From positions 3,023,956 to 3,087,955 of the forward strand of contig NZ_LT599032.1 in the NCBI RefSeq assembly GCF_900079725.1: a DNA stretch of 64,000 bases. Direction: 5' to 3'. Below the pieces are notes generated by a model. The model worked only from the letters and a program-made list of their open reading frames with translations. It searched no databases and had not been told where the DNA came from. This stretch comes from an uncultured Dysgonomonas sp. GTDB lineage: Bacteria; Bacteroidota; Bacteroidia; Bacteroidales; Dysgonomonadaceae. Position 1 is the first letter of the stretch; the number at the start of each line of letters is the position of its first letter. Made by a program: the position numbers and the translations under genes. Below are positions 8,379 through 16,456 of the stretch, in pieces.

Positions 8379-11084
8379 ATGAGGCATCTTTATCTGTTTA
8401 TTTTATTTATGATAAGTCTCTCCTCCCTTGCTCAGACAGGAAAGAAGGAGGTCAGGGGCTATGTACAAGGTGCCATATTAGACCAGAAAACGAAGGAGCC
8501 GATTGCATCTGCAACCATACGTTTGCTGAATCAGAGTGATAGTGTTTATATTCAGGGTGTTGCATCGGATGATAAAGGCAAGTTCAGACTTTCGGCCTCT
8601 CCTCATAAATATATACTTGAAGTTTCATTTATAGGATATAAGAGTTTTTTACAAAATTTTAATACTACAGCAGAGAATCCTAACTATTCAGCAGGGGATA
8701 TCTATTTGGAGGAGAATACGATTGAATTGGGTGCTGCTGTAGTGGAAGCGCAGGTACCCAGTATCCTGGTGAGAGGTGATACCATCGAATACAATGCAGG
8801 TTCATATTCATCGCAGGAAAGTGATATGCTACAGGATATGTTAAAGAATATCCCCGGGGTAGAGGTGGATGCGAATGGTAATATTACAGCTAACGGGAAG
8901 GCTATAAGTAAGATATTGGTGGATGGTAAAGAATTTTTCGGGAATGATATACCAATGGCTCTCGCCAATCTGCCAGCCAATATGATAAAGAAACTACAGC
9001 TATACAAGGAACAATCCGAGACGGCGAAAGTGACAGGATTTAGGGATAAAGACCCCGAACAGGTACTGAATCTGGTTGTAAAAGAAGAATTGAAGCAAAG
9101 TACTTTCGGCGATGTCAAAGGCGGGTATGGTACAGACGACAAATATGCCAATAAGATATTGGTAAATCACATGCGTGGCGATAATCAATTATCTTTTGTA
9201 GGAGACATGAATAATGTGAGTGATGATGAGTATATGTCGGGGATGGATAATGGTATAGATAAGAATAAGAATGTGGGTATGAATGCTTACATGCAAGTGT
9301 CGGAGAAATTTAAAATAGGGGGAAATGTAAGGTACTCTGACAATGAGAACCTGATGGAAACCAAAACAAATACCCAGACATTCCTCTCTACGGGTGATCG
9401 TTTGTCAAGGCAGGATATGTCGTCGACCAACAAAAGGGATAATATGAATGTGGGAATGAATATACAGTGGAGACCCGATACTCTGACCACTATTTTTGCC
9501 CGTTCGTATGTTAGCTTTAACAATACGGAGAGTGATCAAACGTCGACAAACTTCTCTTATGTGGCAGAAAAGGATACAACTTCCGGGCAATCCGCCAATC
9601 GGTCGAAAGGAGACGGATACAGTATAAATAATTACTTTACCATTGGCCGTAAGCTAAATAATAAAGGGCGGACTGTCAGTTTGTCCTTTAACAACACCTT
9701 GCGAAAAGAGAATAGTAAAGGAACCAATTATTCTTATACTACTTATACGGGAGATGCGGGAGATAAGGTAATAGACCAGCGTACCAATACTGACAATAAT
9801 ACCAATAGCTACAATGTATCTATGTCCTATGTAGAGCCGCTTGGAAAAGACTATCGTTTACAATTATCCTACTCTTACGGATCAAATGATTCCGAACGGA
9901 TACGGGATGTACGAAAAAGAGATGCTGAAGGTAACTATACTCTTATAGATTCGGCTTATGCGCGAAATACGAAGAATACATATATCAATCAGAACATCAG
10001 CCTCAATTTTCAGGCTACAAAAGAGAAATACAGATATACAATTGGTTTCAGTGTAGATCCTTCACATTCCCGCAGTAAGATCAGCCTTGGCGATTCTATT
10101 ATTGATACCCTGAGGCAAAGCGTGGTAAATTTTTCTCCCAGCCTCAATTTTTCTTATACTCCGAACGAGAGGACAAATATAGATTTCAATTATTCGGGTT
10201 CGACAAGCCAGCCCGGAATCAGTCAGCTTTCTGCCGATACGGTTATTGTAAATGCCTTGTCGAAATATTACGGGAATCCGAATCTGAAGCCAAGCTATAG
10301 CAACAACTTCAATGTCTTTTATCAGAAATCGGATTATGAGTCAAGCCGCTTCCTGATGCTTATGGCGGGATTCAATTATACATTCAACAATATTGTAGAC
10401 TATACATTGATAGATGAACAGGGGAATAGCATTAATACATACAGGAATGTGAGTGGAAATATGGGGGCAAACATAAATTTCATGTATAATACGCCCTTGA
10501 AGAACAAGAAATTCACTGTAACCAATAATTCGACGGGGAATTATTATAAGAATATAGGTTACACCAATGGCGAAAAAGCAATAACGCATAATGTAGTACT
10601 TGCAGAACAGGTGTCTGTCAGATTTAAGAACGATAAGTTTGAAACCAATCTGCGGGCAGGCGTGTCATATAATATGACAAGGAATAATCTTACCGATTTA
10701 CAGGATAGGAATACAACGAACTATACGCTCAATCATTTTGCCCTGTGGAGGCTTCCGTACGACTTTATTCTTACCAGTAGTATCAATTACTCTTATTATT
10801 CGGGATACGAAGATGACTTCAAAAATAGTGAGATGTTATGGAATGCATCCATCGCGAAACAATTACTGAAAAAGAAAAGGGGTACGATAAAAGCACAGGT
10901 TTTCGATATATTAAACGACAGGAATAATATTACCCGTTATGTAAGTGGTAACTATATGTCCGATTCACGCTCGAATACGATAAACCAGTATTTCTTGCTG
11001 ACCTTCTCTTATAAATTCAATATAATCAAGGGGAAGAAGGGAGGAGATGAAGTGGACGAAGTATATGAGGGTGGATATTATTAA
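8379..11084 (+). CDS. Outer-membrane beta-barrel protein with CarboxypepD regulatory-like domain
   Basis: The 901-residue product starts with a signal peptide (MRHLYLFILFMISLSSLAQ). Residues about 25-115 form a carboxypeptidase regulatory-like domain (GAILDQKTKEPIASATIRLL). Residues about 120-225 form a plug-like segment (LQDMLKNIPGVEVDANGNI, ILVDGKEFFGNDI), and a long C-terminal barrel rich in alternating aromatic and Asn/Ser residues follows (PF14905-like). The family resembles TonB-dependent receptors, but I see no clear TonB box and the substrate is unknown. It is divergent from the TPR-AraC regulator. The length is normal for the family. Confidence 0.85.
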   Translation: MRHLYLFILFMISLSSLAQTGKKEVRGYVQGAILDQKTKEPIASATIRLLNQSDSVYIQGVASDDKGKFRLSASPHKYILEVSFIGYKSFLQNFNTTAENPNYSAGDIYLEENTIELGAAVVEAQVPSILVRGDTIEYNAGSYSSQESDMLQDMLKNIPGVEVDANGNITANGKAISKILVDGKEFFGNDIPMALANLPANMIKKLQLYKEQSETAKVTGFRDKDPEQVLNLVVKEELKQSTFGDVKGGYGTDDKYANKILVNHMRGDNQLSFVGDMNNVSDDEYMSGMDNGIDKNKNVGMNAYMQVSEKFKIGGNVRYSDNENLMETKTNTQTFLSTGDRLSRQDMSSTNKRDNMNVGMNIQWRPDTLTTIFARSYVSFNNTESDQTSTNFSYVAEKDTTSGQSANRSKGDGYSINNYFTIGRKLNNKGRTVSLSFNNTLRKENSKGTNYSYTTYTGDAGDKVIDQRTNTDNNTNSYNVSMSYVEPLGKDYRLQLSYSYGSNDSERIRDVRKRDAEGNYTLIDSAYARNTKNTYINQNISLNFQATKEKYRYTIGFSVDPSHSRSKISLGDSIIDTLRQSVVNFSPSLNFSYTPNERTNIDFNYSGSTSQPGISQLSADTVIVNALSKYYGNPNLKPSYSNNFNVFYQKSDYESSRFLMLMAGFNYTFNNIVDYTLIDEQGNSINTYRNVSGNMGANINFMYNTPLKNKKFTVTNNSTGNYYKNIGYTNGEKAITHNVVLAEQVSVRFKNDKFETNLRAGVSYNMTRNNLTDLQDRNTTNYTLNHFALWRLPYDFILTSSINYSYYSGYEDDFKNSEMLWNASIAKQLLKKKRGTIKAQVFDILNDRNNITRYVSGNYMSDSRSNTINQYFLLTFSYKFNIIKGKKGGDEVDEVYEGGYY

Positions 11085-11111
11085 GGCTGAGCAATAGAGT
11101 GGATATACAAA

Positions 11112-11160
11112 AGCCTCCCCTAATGTCTTTACACTAGAGGAGCCTCCTTATATTAGATTT
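11112..11160. terminator. Imperfect hairpin between convergent genes
   Basis: GCCTCCCCTAATGT and ACACTAGAGGAGCC pair with a few mismatches, and a T-rich tail follows at 11155-11163. It sits between the convergent beta-barrel and aldo/keto reductase genes and could serve both. Confidence 0.5.
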
Positions 11161-11161
11161 T

Positions 11162-11983
11162 TTAGAAATCAACATGATCGGGATCCGGGCCGATGCGTTT
11201 ATTCTTATTTAATGAATTGATTATTCCAATCTCCTCTTCTGTCAGTTTAAAGTCGAATATATCGAGGTTTTGAGCCATTCTTTTTTCGTTGGCAGATTTT
11301 GGTATGGTTACCACCCCTCTTTGATAGTCCCAGCGAAGGATGATCTGGGCAGGAGATTTTGAATATTTTACAGCTAGATCTGTTAGTATCTTTTCTTCGA
11401 ATAAACCGGTCTGATTTGCAGCAAACTGACTCCATGCCTCTGCCTGGATACCTGCTTTTTTGCAGAAGTCCAGATCGTTTTGCTGTGTGAGGTATGGGTG
11501 CAATTCTATTTGATTTACAGCAGGTACTATTGCTGTCTCTTTTAGTAAAGTTTCGAGATGATGTTGCTTGAAATTACTTACCCCGATAGCTTTTACTTTG
11601 CCGCTCTGGTAAATTTCTTCGAATTTCTTCCATGTTTCAACAAATTTACCCTCTACCGGCCAGTGTATCAGGTACAAATCCAGATAGTCCAGATTGAGCC
11701 TTTTCAGGCTGGCTTCGAATGCTTCCTTTACTTTTCCATTCCGTTGGTCGGCGTTCCACATTTTAGTGGTGACGAAGATTTCTTCCCGTGGAATACCTGA
11801 ATTTTTGATTGCTTTGCCTACTGCTTCTTCGTTGTGATAATACATAGCCGTGTCAATATGCCTGTATCCTACCTTTAGCGCGGTTTCTACTACTCTTTGT
11901 GCCTCGTTGTTGTCTTCGATGCGGAATACGCCCAGGCCAATCCATGGCATTTGTATACCATTATTCAGTTTTACTTTTTCCAT
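11162..11983 (-). CDS. Aldo/keto reductase (2,5-diketogluconate reductase type)
   Basis: This is a 273-residue NADPH-dependent carbonyl reductase with a TIM-barrel fold. The catalytic tetrad is visible: Asp44 and Tyr49 (HIDTAMYYHNEE), Lys74 (TTKMW) and His107 (YLIHWPV). Further family marks are GVSNF, VNQIELHPYL and the cofactor-binding IPKSANEKR near the C-terminus. The length is typical. It probably detoxifies or interconverts small aldehydes or ketones in the cytosol; the substrate cannot be read from the sequence. It is a single gene with no obvious operon partner. Confidence 0.9.
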   Translation of the reverse strand: MEKVKLNNGIQMPWIGLGVFRIEDNNEAQRVVETALKVGYRHIDTAMYYHNEEAVGKAIKNSGIPREEIFVTTKMWNADQRNGKVKEAFEASLKRLNLDYLDLYLIHWPVEGKFVETWKKFEEIYQSGKVKAIGVSNFKQHHLETLLKETAIVPAVNQIELHPYLTQQNDLDFCKKAGIQAEAWSQFAANQTGLFEEKILTDLAVKYSKSPAQIILRWDYQRGVVTIPKSANEKRMAQNLDIFDFKLTEEEIGIINSLNKNKRIGPDPDHVDF

Positions 11984-12320
11984 TGTTTTTAACTTTATAG
12001 ATCATTGATCGTGATAGTAATTTAACAATTGAAACTCCGATTAAGTTTAGATAATTTTATCTATGCAGATATGGCTTTTAGCTCTTTGACGTCTTGGAAT
12101 AAGCAATAAGCAGACAGGTAAGTTGGTGCGAGTTTTTAGTTGTAAAGGTGTTATCTTCCCGATTCTATCATGTTCACGGGATAAAAAGAATATTAACAAA
12201 AAGATAGCAGAATTCTCTTATTTTGTAAATTTTCATTATCTAACTCGCAATCCTGTTGCTTATTGAATAATTATTTATATCTTGCATAATCTATTTTAAC
12301 ATACTATATAAACTAATATC
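11984..12320. other. Divergent intergenic region, 337 bp
   Basis: This region separates the aldo/keto reductase from the beta-eliminating lyase. It is AT-rich. TATCTTGC near 12279 is a weak -7-like match for the lyase. A run of ATCATTGATCGTGAT near 12002 has partial dyad symmetry. I see no gene and no strong signal. Confidence 0.4.
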
Positions 12321-13781
12321 ATGTCAGACAATTCTGCTAAAATCAAATTCTACGGTGGAGAAGATATCCCACTGGAGTTGCACAAAGTGCGTGTAGTACA
12401 GAAATTACATTTAGTTCCCATCGAACGTCGTTTGGAAGCATTATACGAAGCCGGATTCAATACATTCAGGCTCGATACAAAGGATGTATTCCTTGATATG
12501 CTTACCGATAGCGGAACAAACGCGATGAGCGACCGCCAAATGGGAGCCATGATGATTGCCGACGATGCTTATGCTGGTTCGCAGAGCTTTGTCCGCTATC
12601 AAAAAGCCGTTGAAGATGTTCTCGGCAAGAAGTACTTATTGCCGGTGCATCAGGGACGTGCAGCCGAAAACATTATTTCCAATGCTTTTATCCGTAAGGG
12701 TAGTATTGTGCCTATGAACTACCACTTTACAACGGCGATGGCGCACATTACCCAATATGGAGGCAAGATAGAAGAATTGTTGTATGACGAAGCCTACGTA
12801 ATAAACAGCAAACACCCTTTCAAAGGGAATATGAATCTGGAAAAGCTGGAGAAGTGTATTACAAAACATGGCGCGGCAAATATACCATACATCCGTATGG
12901 AGGCCTCCACAAACCTGATTGGTGGGCAACCTTTTTCTATAGAGAATCTACGGGGAGTTCGCGCTATTGCCGATAAATACGGGATCAAACTTGTATTGGA
13001 TGCCAGCTTACTTGGCGAAAACGCATGGTTGGTAAAACAGCGGGAAGAAGAATTTAAGAGTAGTTCGATGGCTGAAATTATACTTTGTATGACAGGCCTT
13101 GCTGATCTCGTTTACTTTTCGGCCCGTAAATTAAGCTCATCCCGCGGAGGTGGTATTTGTACTAATAATCATGCGATATTCAAAGAATTGGAACCACTTG
13201 TTCCTCTCTTCGAAGGATTCCTTACCTATGGCGGTATGTCGGTCCGGGAAATAGAAGCAATAGCAGTGGGTTTGTACGAAACACTGGATGAAAGTATGAT
13301 TTGCCAAAGCCCTCAATTTATCGCCTATTTAGTGAATGCGCTCGATGCCAAGGGTATCCCTGTGGTGACTCCTGCGGGAGTACTTGGCTGCCATGTGAAT
13401 GCTATGGAAATCTGCTCCCATATTCCCCAAACGGAGTATCCGGCAGGGTCGCTTGCGGCTGCATTCTTCCTTATTTCGGGAATTCGTGGTATGGAACGGG
13501 GGTCAGTTTCTAATCAGCGCGATGAATATGGCAATGAGACATATGCCGATATGGAATTGCTGCGTCTGGCTATTCCCCGCCGTGTATTTACCCTTTCCCA
13601 AATCAAATATGTGGAAGACCGCATGACCTGGCTCTATGAGAACCGCCATCTGATAGGAGGCCTTAGATTTGTGTACGAACCGCCTGTTCTCCGTTTCTTT
13701 ATGGGTGGGCTTGAACCGGTGAGCGATTGGCCACAAAAACTATTGCAAAAATTTAAGGAGGATTTCGGAGATAGTTTATAG
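12321..13781 (+). CDS. Divergent tyrosine phenol-lyase/tryptophanase-family PLP enzyme
   Basis: This 486-residue protein belongs to the beta-eliminating lyase family of fold-type I PLP enzymes. Conserved marks are LLTDSGTNAMSD-like text near 61, DDAYAGS (81-87, Tyr84), HQGRAAEN (110-117), HFTT (135-138), NLIGGQP (198-204), PLP-Asp227, the presumed Schiff-base Lys270 (FSARKLSSS), EGFLTYGG (298-305), GMERG (390-394) and LAIPRRVFT (416-424). Thr137 and Arg393 align with residues I recall as tyrosine-lyase specific rather than tryptophanase specific. Several active-site positions are changed: the PLP-proximal Arg of the DATR motif is Leu230, the residue after Lys270 is Leu instead of Asp, and the GGHA segment reads GVLG (353-356). 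The reaction is therefore uncertain. The gene is monocistronic with its own terminator. Confidence 0.8.
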   Translation: MSDNSAKIKFYGGEDIPLELHKVRVVQKLHLVPIERRLEALYEAGFNTFRLDTKDVFLDMLTDSGTNAMSDRQMGAMMIADDAYAGSQSFVRYQKAVEDVLGKKYLLPVHQGRAAENIISNAFIRKGSIVPMNYHFTTAMAHITQYGGKIEELLYDEAYVINSKHPFKGNMNLEKLEKCITKHGAANIPYIRMEASTNLIGGQPFSIENLRGVRAIADKYGIKLVLDASLLGENAWLVKQREEEFKSSSMAEIILCMTGLADLVYFSARKLSSSRGGGICTNNHAIFKELEPLVPLFEGFLTYGGMSVREIEAIAVGLYETLDESMICQSPQFIAYLVNALDAKGIPVVTPAGVLGCHVNAMEICSHIPQTEYPAGSLAAAFFLISGIRGMERGSVSNQRDEYGNETYADMELLRLAIPRRVFTLSQIKYVEDRMTWLYENRHLIGGLRFVYEPPVLRFFMGGLEPVSDWPQKLLQKFKEDFGDSL

Positions 13782-13793
13782 ATATATATATAG

Positions 13794-13827
13794 GAAAGGA
13801 TTCGATAATTTTCGGATCCTTTTTTTA
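13794..13827 (+). terminator. Rho-independent terminator after the PLP enzyme
   Basis: AAAGGATTCG and CGGATCCTTT pair with one G-T wobble around ATAATTTT, followed by a T run. It lies just past the stop codon at 13781. Confidence 0.85.
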
Positions 13828-14021
13828 ATTACTGACAATTTGATGCTAATAAACCTTAAATTAATGAAAGTGTAAATAGAAGTGTAAAATCCGGATATAT
13901 TTTTTGTTCTAAAACAAGCGCTGAGACACTATTTAAACGAAGTAAATAATCCTTAATAATCCTTACACATAGAGTCATTTTTTTTAACGCGGATTAACAG
14001 CGGCTAATCTGAAATCAGATA

Positions 14022-14029
14022 TACATTTG
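14022..14029 (+). promoter_or_regulatory. -7 box for the Lys/Ala-rich secreted protein
   Basis: TACATTTG matches TAnnTTTG exactly. It predicts transcription starting near 14036 and a leader of about 40 nt. Confidence 0.6.
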
Positions 14030-14076
14030 TTCCGTATTTAAACAACATGTTTAACTTTTTTAATTGACAAAAAATT

Positions 14077-14352
14077 ATGAAAAAGATTATTCTTTCAGGT
14101 GTTATGGCAATTGCATTAATTGCGTCTACTAGTGTTATGGCTCAAAATGTTACTCCAAAATCGGAAGCATCTAAAGTGAAAAAAGAAGCTAAGGCCGATG
14201 TGAAAGCTGCAGAAAAAACTGCACAAAAAGAAACTAAAGTTCTAAAAAACGATGCAAAGGCTGCAAAAGCTGATGTGAAATCAGAAGCAAAAGCTGTTAA
14301 ATCAGAAGTTAAATCAGAAGCAAAAAAAGTAAAAAGTGAAGTAAAAAAATAA
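14077..14352 (+). CDS. Small secreted Lys/Ala-rich helical protein
   Basis: The 91-residue product has a signal peptide (cleavage near VMA-QNV, residue 22). The mature 69-residue chain consists almost entirely of Lys, Ala, Glu, Val and Ser in a loose repeat (KSEAKAVKSEVKSEAKK). No aromatic residue or cysteine occurs in the mature part. It is predicted to be a highly charged, helical or disordered periplasmic polypeptide, reminiscent of LEA-like or histone-H1-like low-complexity proteins. A role in stress or surface-charge control is only a guess. A good -7 box and a strong terminator flank it, which supports a real, well-expressed gene. Confidence 0.75.
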   Translation: MKKIILSGVMAIALIASTSVMAQNVTPKSEASKVKKEAKADVKAAEKTAQKETKVLKNDAKAAKADVKSEAKAVKSEVKSEAKKVKSEVKK

Positions 14353-14402
14353 ACGAAAGAATACTTACATATTATAATAATACCTCACTAGTATACGCAA
14401 GG

Positions 14403-14434
14403 AAACGGCCTCAATCAATTGAGGCCGTTTTTAT
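14403..14434. terminator. Bidirectional terminator
   Basis: The 13-bp arms AAACGGCCTCAAT (14403-14415) and ATTGAGGCCGTTT (14418-14430) are perfectly complementary, with T runs on both strands. It lies between the convergent Lys/Ala-rich protein gene and the sigma-factor operon. Confidence 0.9.
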
Positions 14435-14445
14435 GTTTTAATATA

Positions 14446-14787
14446 TTACTTTGCTTTATGTTTGTTGCGTCTGCGGTCATCGTAGACCGAGATCATCCAG
14501 AATACACTGCAAACAGAAGAAATTAGTATCACCGGAATATAAAAGGTGGTCGAGCTTAATGCACTCTGTCCTGCTGTTGTGTACAGAGCCAGTCCCACTA
14601 TGGCGATGAGTCCATACATAACACCGAAAGTGGTGAGCATATTTTTTATGACGGGACGCGCACTGATATTCTTTTTAGGGATCAGAGCCTTTTCCGTTTC
14701 TATCTGTTGCATGATTCTGTATTTCAGGCTCTCTCCGGCTTTCATCTTTGTGCCCGACAGAAGTTCCTTTATCTTGTCATCTTGCAT
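14446..14787 (-). CDS. Small two-helix membrane protein of the sigma-factor operon
   Basis: The 113-residue protein has a charged cytoplasmic N-terminus (about 1-45) and two hydrophobic helices (about 50-72 and 80-100), ending in a basic tail. It lies 39 bp downstream of the ECF sigma gene, the usual place for an anti-sigma factor, and its N-terminal helix (KIKELLSGTKMKAGESLKYR) could contact sigma. It lacks the HxxxCxxC zinc motif of classical anti-sigma domains. An anti-sigma role is inferred from position only. Confidence 0.7.
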   Translation of the reverse strand: MQDDKIKELLSGTKMKAGESLKYRIMQQIETEKALIPKKNISARPVIKNMLTTFGVMYGLIAIVGLALYTTAGQSALSSTTFYIPVILISSVCSVFWMISVYDDRRRNKHKAK

Positions 14788-14826
14788 ATCGTTGTTTTTA
14801 TTTATTCAAATATATAAAAAATTTTC

Positions 14827-15384
14827 TTAGGCACATTCATGCCTCATTAGTAGGTTTATGGTGTCGGCAAATCGTTTTCTTGCCCGGTGCAGCTTTACTT
14901 TAATATTTGCATCAGTCAGCCCCGTTATCTGTACAATGTCCTTTACCGAGTTGTCTTCAAGATAGTATAGGGTTAGTATCACAGCTTCATCTTTAGGCAT
15001 GCGCTCCATTGCTCTATCGATAAGCTCTTTTCGTTCGTTTTCTTCTACCTGAGCCATGGTGTCCATGTCGGAGTACGACCCGGTCATGTCTATTTGTTTA
15101 TAATCGACAAACTCAGTGTTGTGCACATTACCTCTCGTTTCGGTTATTGCGGTGTTATATACAATACGGTAAAACCATGTAGAGAATTTACTGTCGGCCC
15201 TGAATGTATGCAAATTGTGAAAAGCTTTGACAAAGGCGTTTTGCACTATATCTTCCGCATCCTGCTTGTTTCCGCAGACACGGAAGGCTATAGTGATAGC
15301 CATATCCTGATATGTATCCACAAAGTAGCCGAAGGCGGAAGTATCCCCCTTCAGTACCTTGTATATCTCTTGCTTTTCGTTCAT
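14827..15384 (-). CDS. ECF-type RNA polymerase sigma factor
   Basis: This is a 185-residue sigma-70 family protein with only regions 2 and 4. Region 2 is at about 10-80 (FGYFVDTYQDMAITIAFRV, DAEDIVQNAFVKAF, FSTWFYRIVYN). Region 4 is at about 125-178 (MPKDEAVILTLYYLEDNSV, DIVQITGLTDANIKVKLHRARKRF). It directs RNA polymerase to an alternative promoter set, usually for envelope stress. Its ATG follows the TAA of the upstream DUF6249-like gene with no gap. A small membrane protein lies downstream. The three genes look like one operon. Confidence 0.9.
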   Translation of the reverse strand: MNEKQEIYKVLKGDTSAFGYFVDTYQDMAITIAFRVCGNKQDAEDIVQNAFVKAFHNLHTFRADSKFSTWFYRIVYNTAITETRGNVHNTEFVDYKQIDMTGSYSDMDTMAQVEENERKELIDRAMERMPKDEAVILTLYYLEDNSVKDIVQITGLTDANIKVKLHRARKRFADTINLLMRHECA

Positions 15385-15768
15385 TTATTCAGCGTCGTCG
15401 TCAAATTCCTTTTTATCTTTTACCAGCGCATAGAATGTCACATAGGCAATTCCGAGGAATAATAGGATTCCGGAGGCAACTACCCAGAACGCTTCGTCTT
15501 CTCCAAGCTCCATAACCCGCGATATGATCAGGGCTATAATCAATCCCAGGGCAATGCCCACACAAAGGATACCATTCCGTAATGATCTGTATTTGTTCGG
15601 GGTCGGCTTTGTTTGATCCGGCGGGATGATACCCTGCTTTATTAATTCCATACGTTCCTTGTGCTTCGAAGCGATTGATTTCAGGCCAAGGAACATGCCG
15701 AAGCCTATAGGGAGTGCTACTGAAGAAAGGATAGCTACAATTGGTATAATGTTGTGCATAAAGTCCAT
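15385..15768 (-). CDS. DUF6249-like small membrane protein
   Basis: The 127-residue protein has an N-terminal hydrophobic helix (about 5-28), a charged loop (KHKERMELIKQGIIPPDQ) and two more helices (about 68-88 and 95-115), ending in acidic residues (FDDDAE). The layout, with the MELIKxG segment, resembles the DUF6249 family often found next to Bacteroidetes ECF sigma factors. That family assignment is from recollection. It is the first gene of the sigma operon, fused end-to-start with the sigma gene. Its function is unknown. Confidence 0.75.
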   Translation of the reverse strand: MDFMHNIIPIVAILSSVALPIGFGMFLGLKSIASKHKERMELIKQGIIPPDQTKPTPNKYRSLRNGILCVGIALGLIIALIISRVMELGEDEAFWVVASGILLFLGIAYVTFYALVKDKKEFDDDAE

Positions 15769-15942
15769 AATTTCTAATTTTTATATTGTTAATTAATCTG
15801 TTTCCGAATATATGACTATACAGTATTACATTCGGTTACAGATTTTAGAAGATTTTTTTTAGTGAAACTTATATTTTTTAGTAATTAATTGATTTATAGT
15901 GTTTTTTTTTTGTTCGGATTTTAAAGATATGTTTATTAGTTG

Positions 15943-16313
15943 TCAAAACCTGACGGATTTGACACTTTTTTCGCTTTTACTTTTCCATAATATTGTCCAC
16001 TCTGTCAGTAAATGTTTATTGAATATAAATATAGGCAGGCATATGAATCCTGTTGAAAGTGCAAGTATAGTCCAGCCGATATTTCTCTGGGGCTTTTCAG
16101 CTAGTTTTTCACCGAATTTATCCCTCCATATCTGAATATAAGGAAAGAAAATATACACCATTCTATAAGGATAACAGGAATGAAAGCCCGTTTTTCGATC
16201 AGTTTTCCGAAGGAAAGTGCAACGATTATATTTATAAGAATAATAATAATGAAAGGAGATAAGATGACAATATTCCTGTACTTCTTATTCAGGCTTATAT
16301 TGTTGTTTTCCAT
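15943..16313 (-). pseudogene. Frameshifted, truncated CPBP-family intramembrane protease remnant
   Basis: Two overlapping minus-strand frames make one protein when joined. The first (start 16313) reads MENNNISLNKKYRNI and ends FRYGGINSVKN-stop at 16101. The second continues with AEKPQRNIGWTILAL, PIFIFNKHLL and EWTILW and stops at 15943. A one-base deletion or two-base insertion near 16104 would explain this. The joined sequence resembles the N-terminal membrane half of CPBP (Abi/CAAX) proteases. The catalytic C-terminal half, with its EE-xxx-R and histidine motifs, is absent. I see no continuation downstream, so the gene is both frameshifted and truncated. Confidence 0.6.
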
Positions 16314-16371
16314 ATCGTATCGCAATTGTAATGCACGAAGTTATGAAAATTCGATTTGTATTTAGAACCTG

Positions 16372-16438
16372 TTTAAATTAGTTTTCCTTCCTCTCTCGAG
16401 AGTCCGTCACGAGAGAAAGGCTAAAAAAACTAAACGAA
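16372..16438. repeat. Imperfect inverted repeat after the AsmA-like gene
   Basis: TTAGTTTT ... TCTCTCG (16378-16398) faces CGAGAGA ... AAAACTAA (16409-16432), giving a two-part hairpin around AGAGTCCGTCA. It is 25 bp past the stop codon of the 1305-residue protein. The minus-strand T run precedes rather than follows the hairpin, so it is not a classic terminator. It may be a small dispersed element. Confidence 0.5.
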
Positions 16439-16456
16439 TGATTCGTATAAATAGTC

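Noticed and set aside
16392-16415. Hairpin as terminator of the AsmA-like gene
   Set aside because: On the minus strand the T run precedes the stem rather than following it, so I list it only as an inverted repeat.
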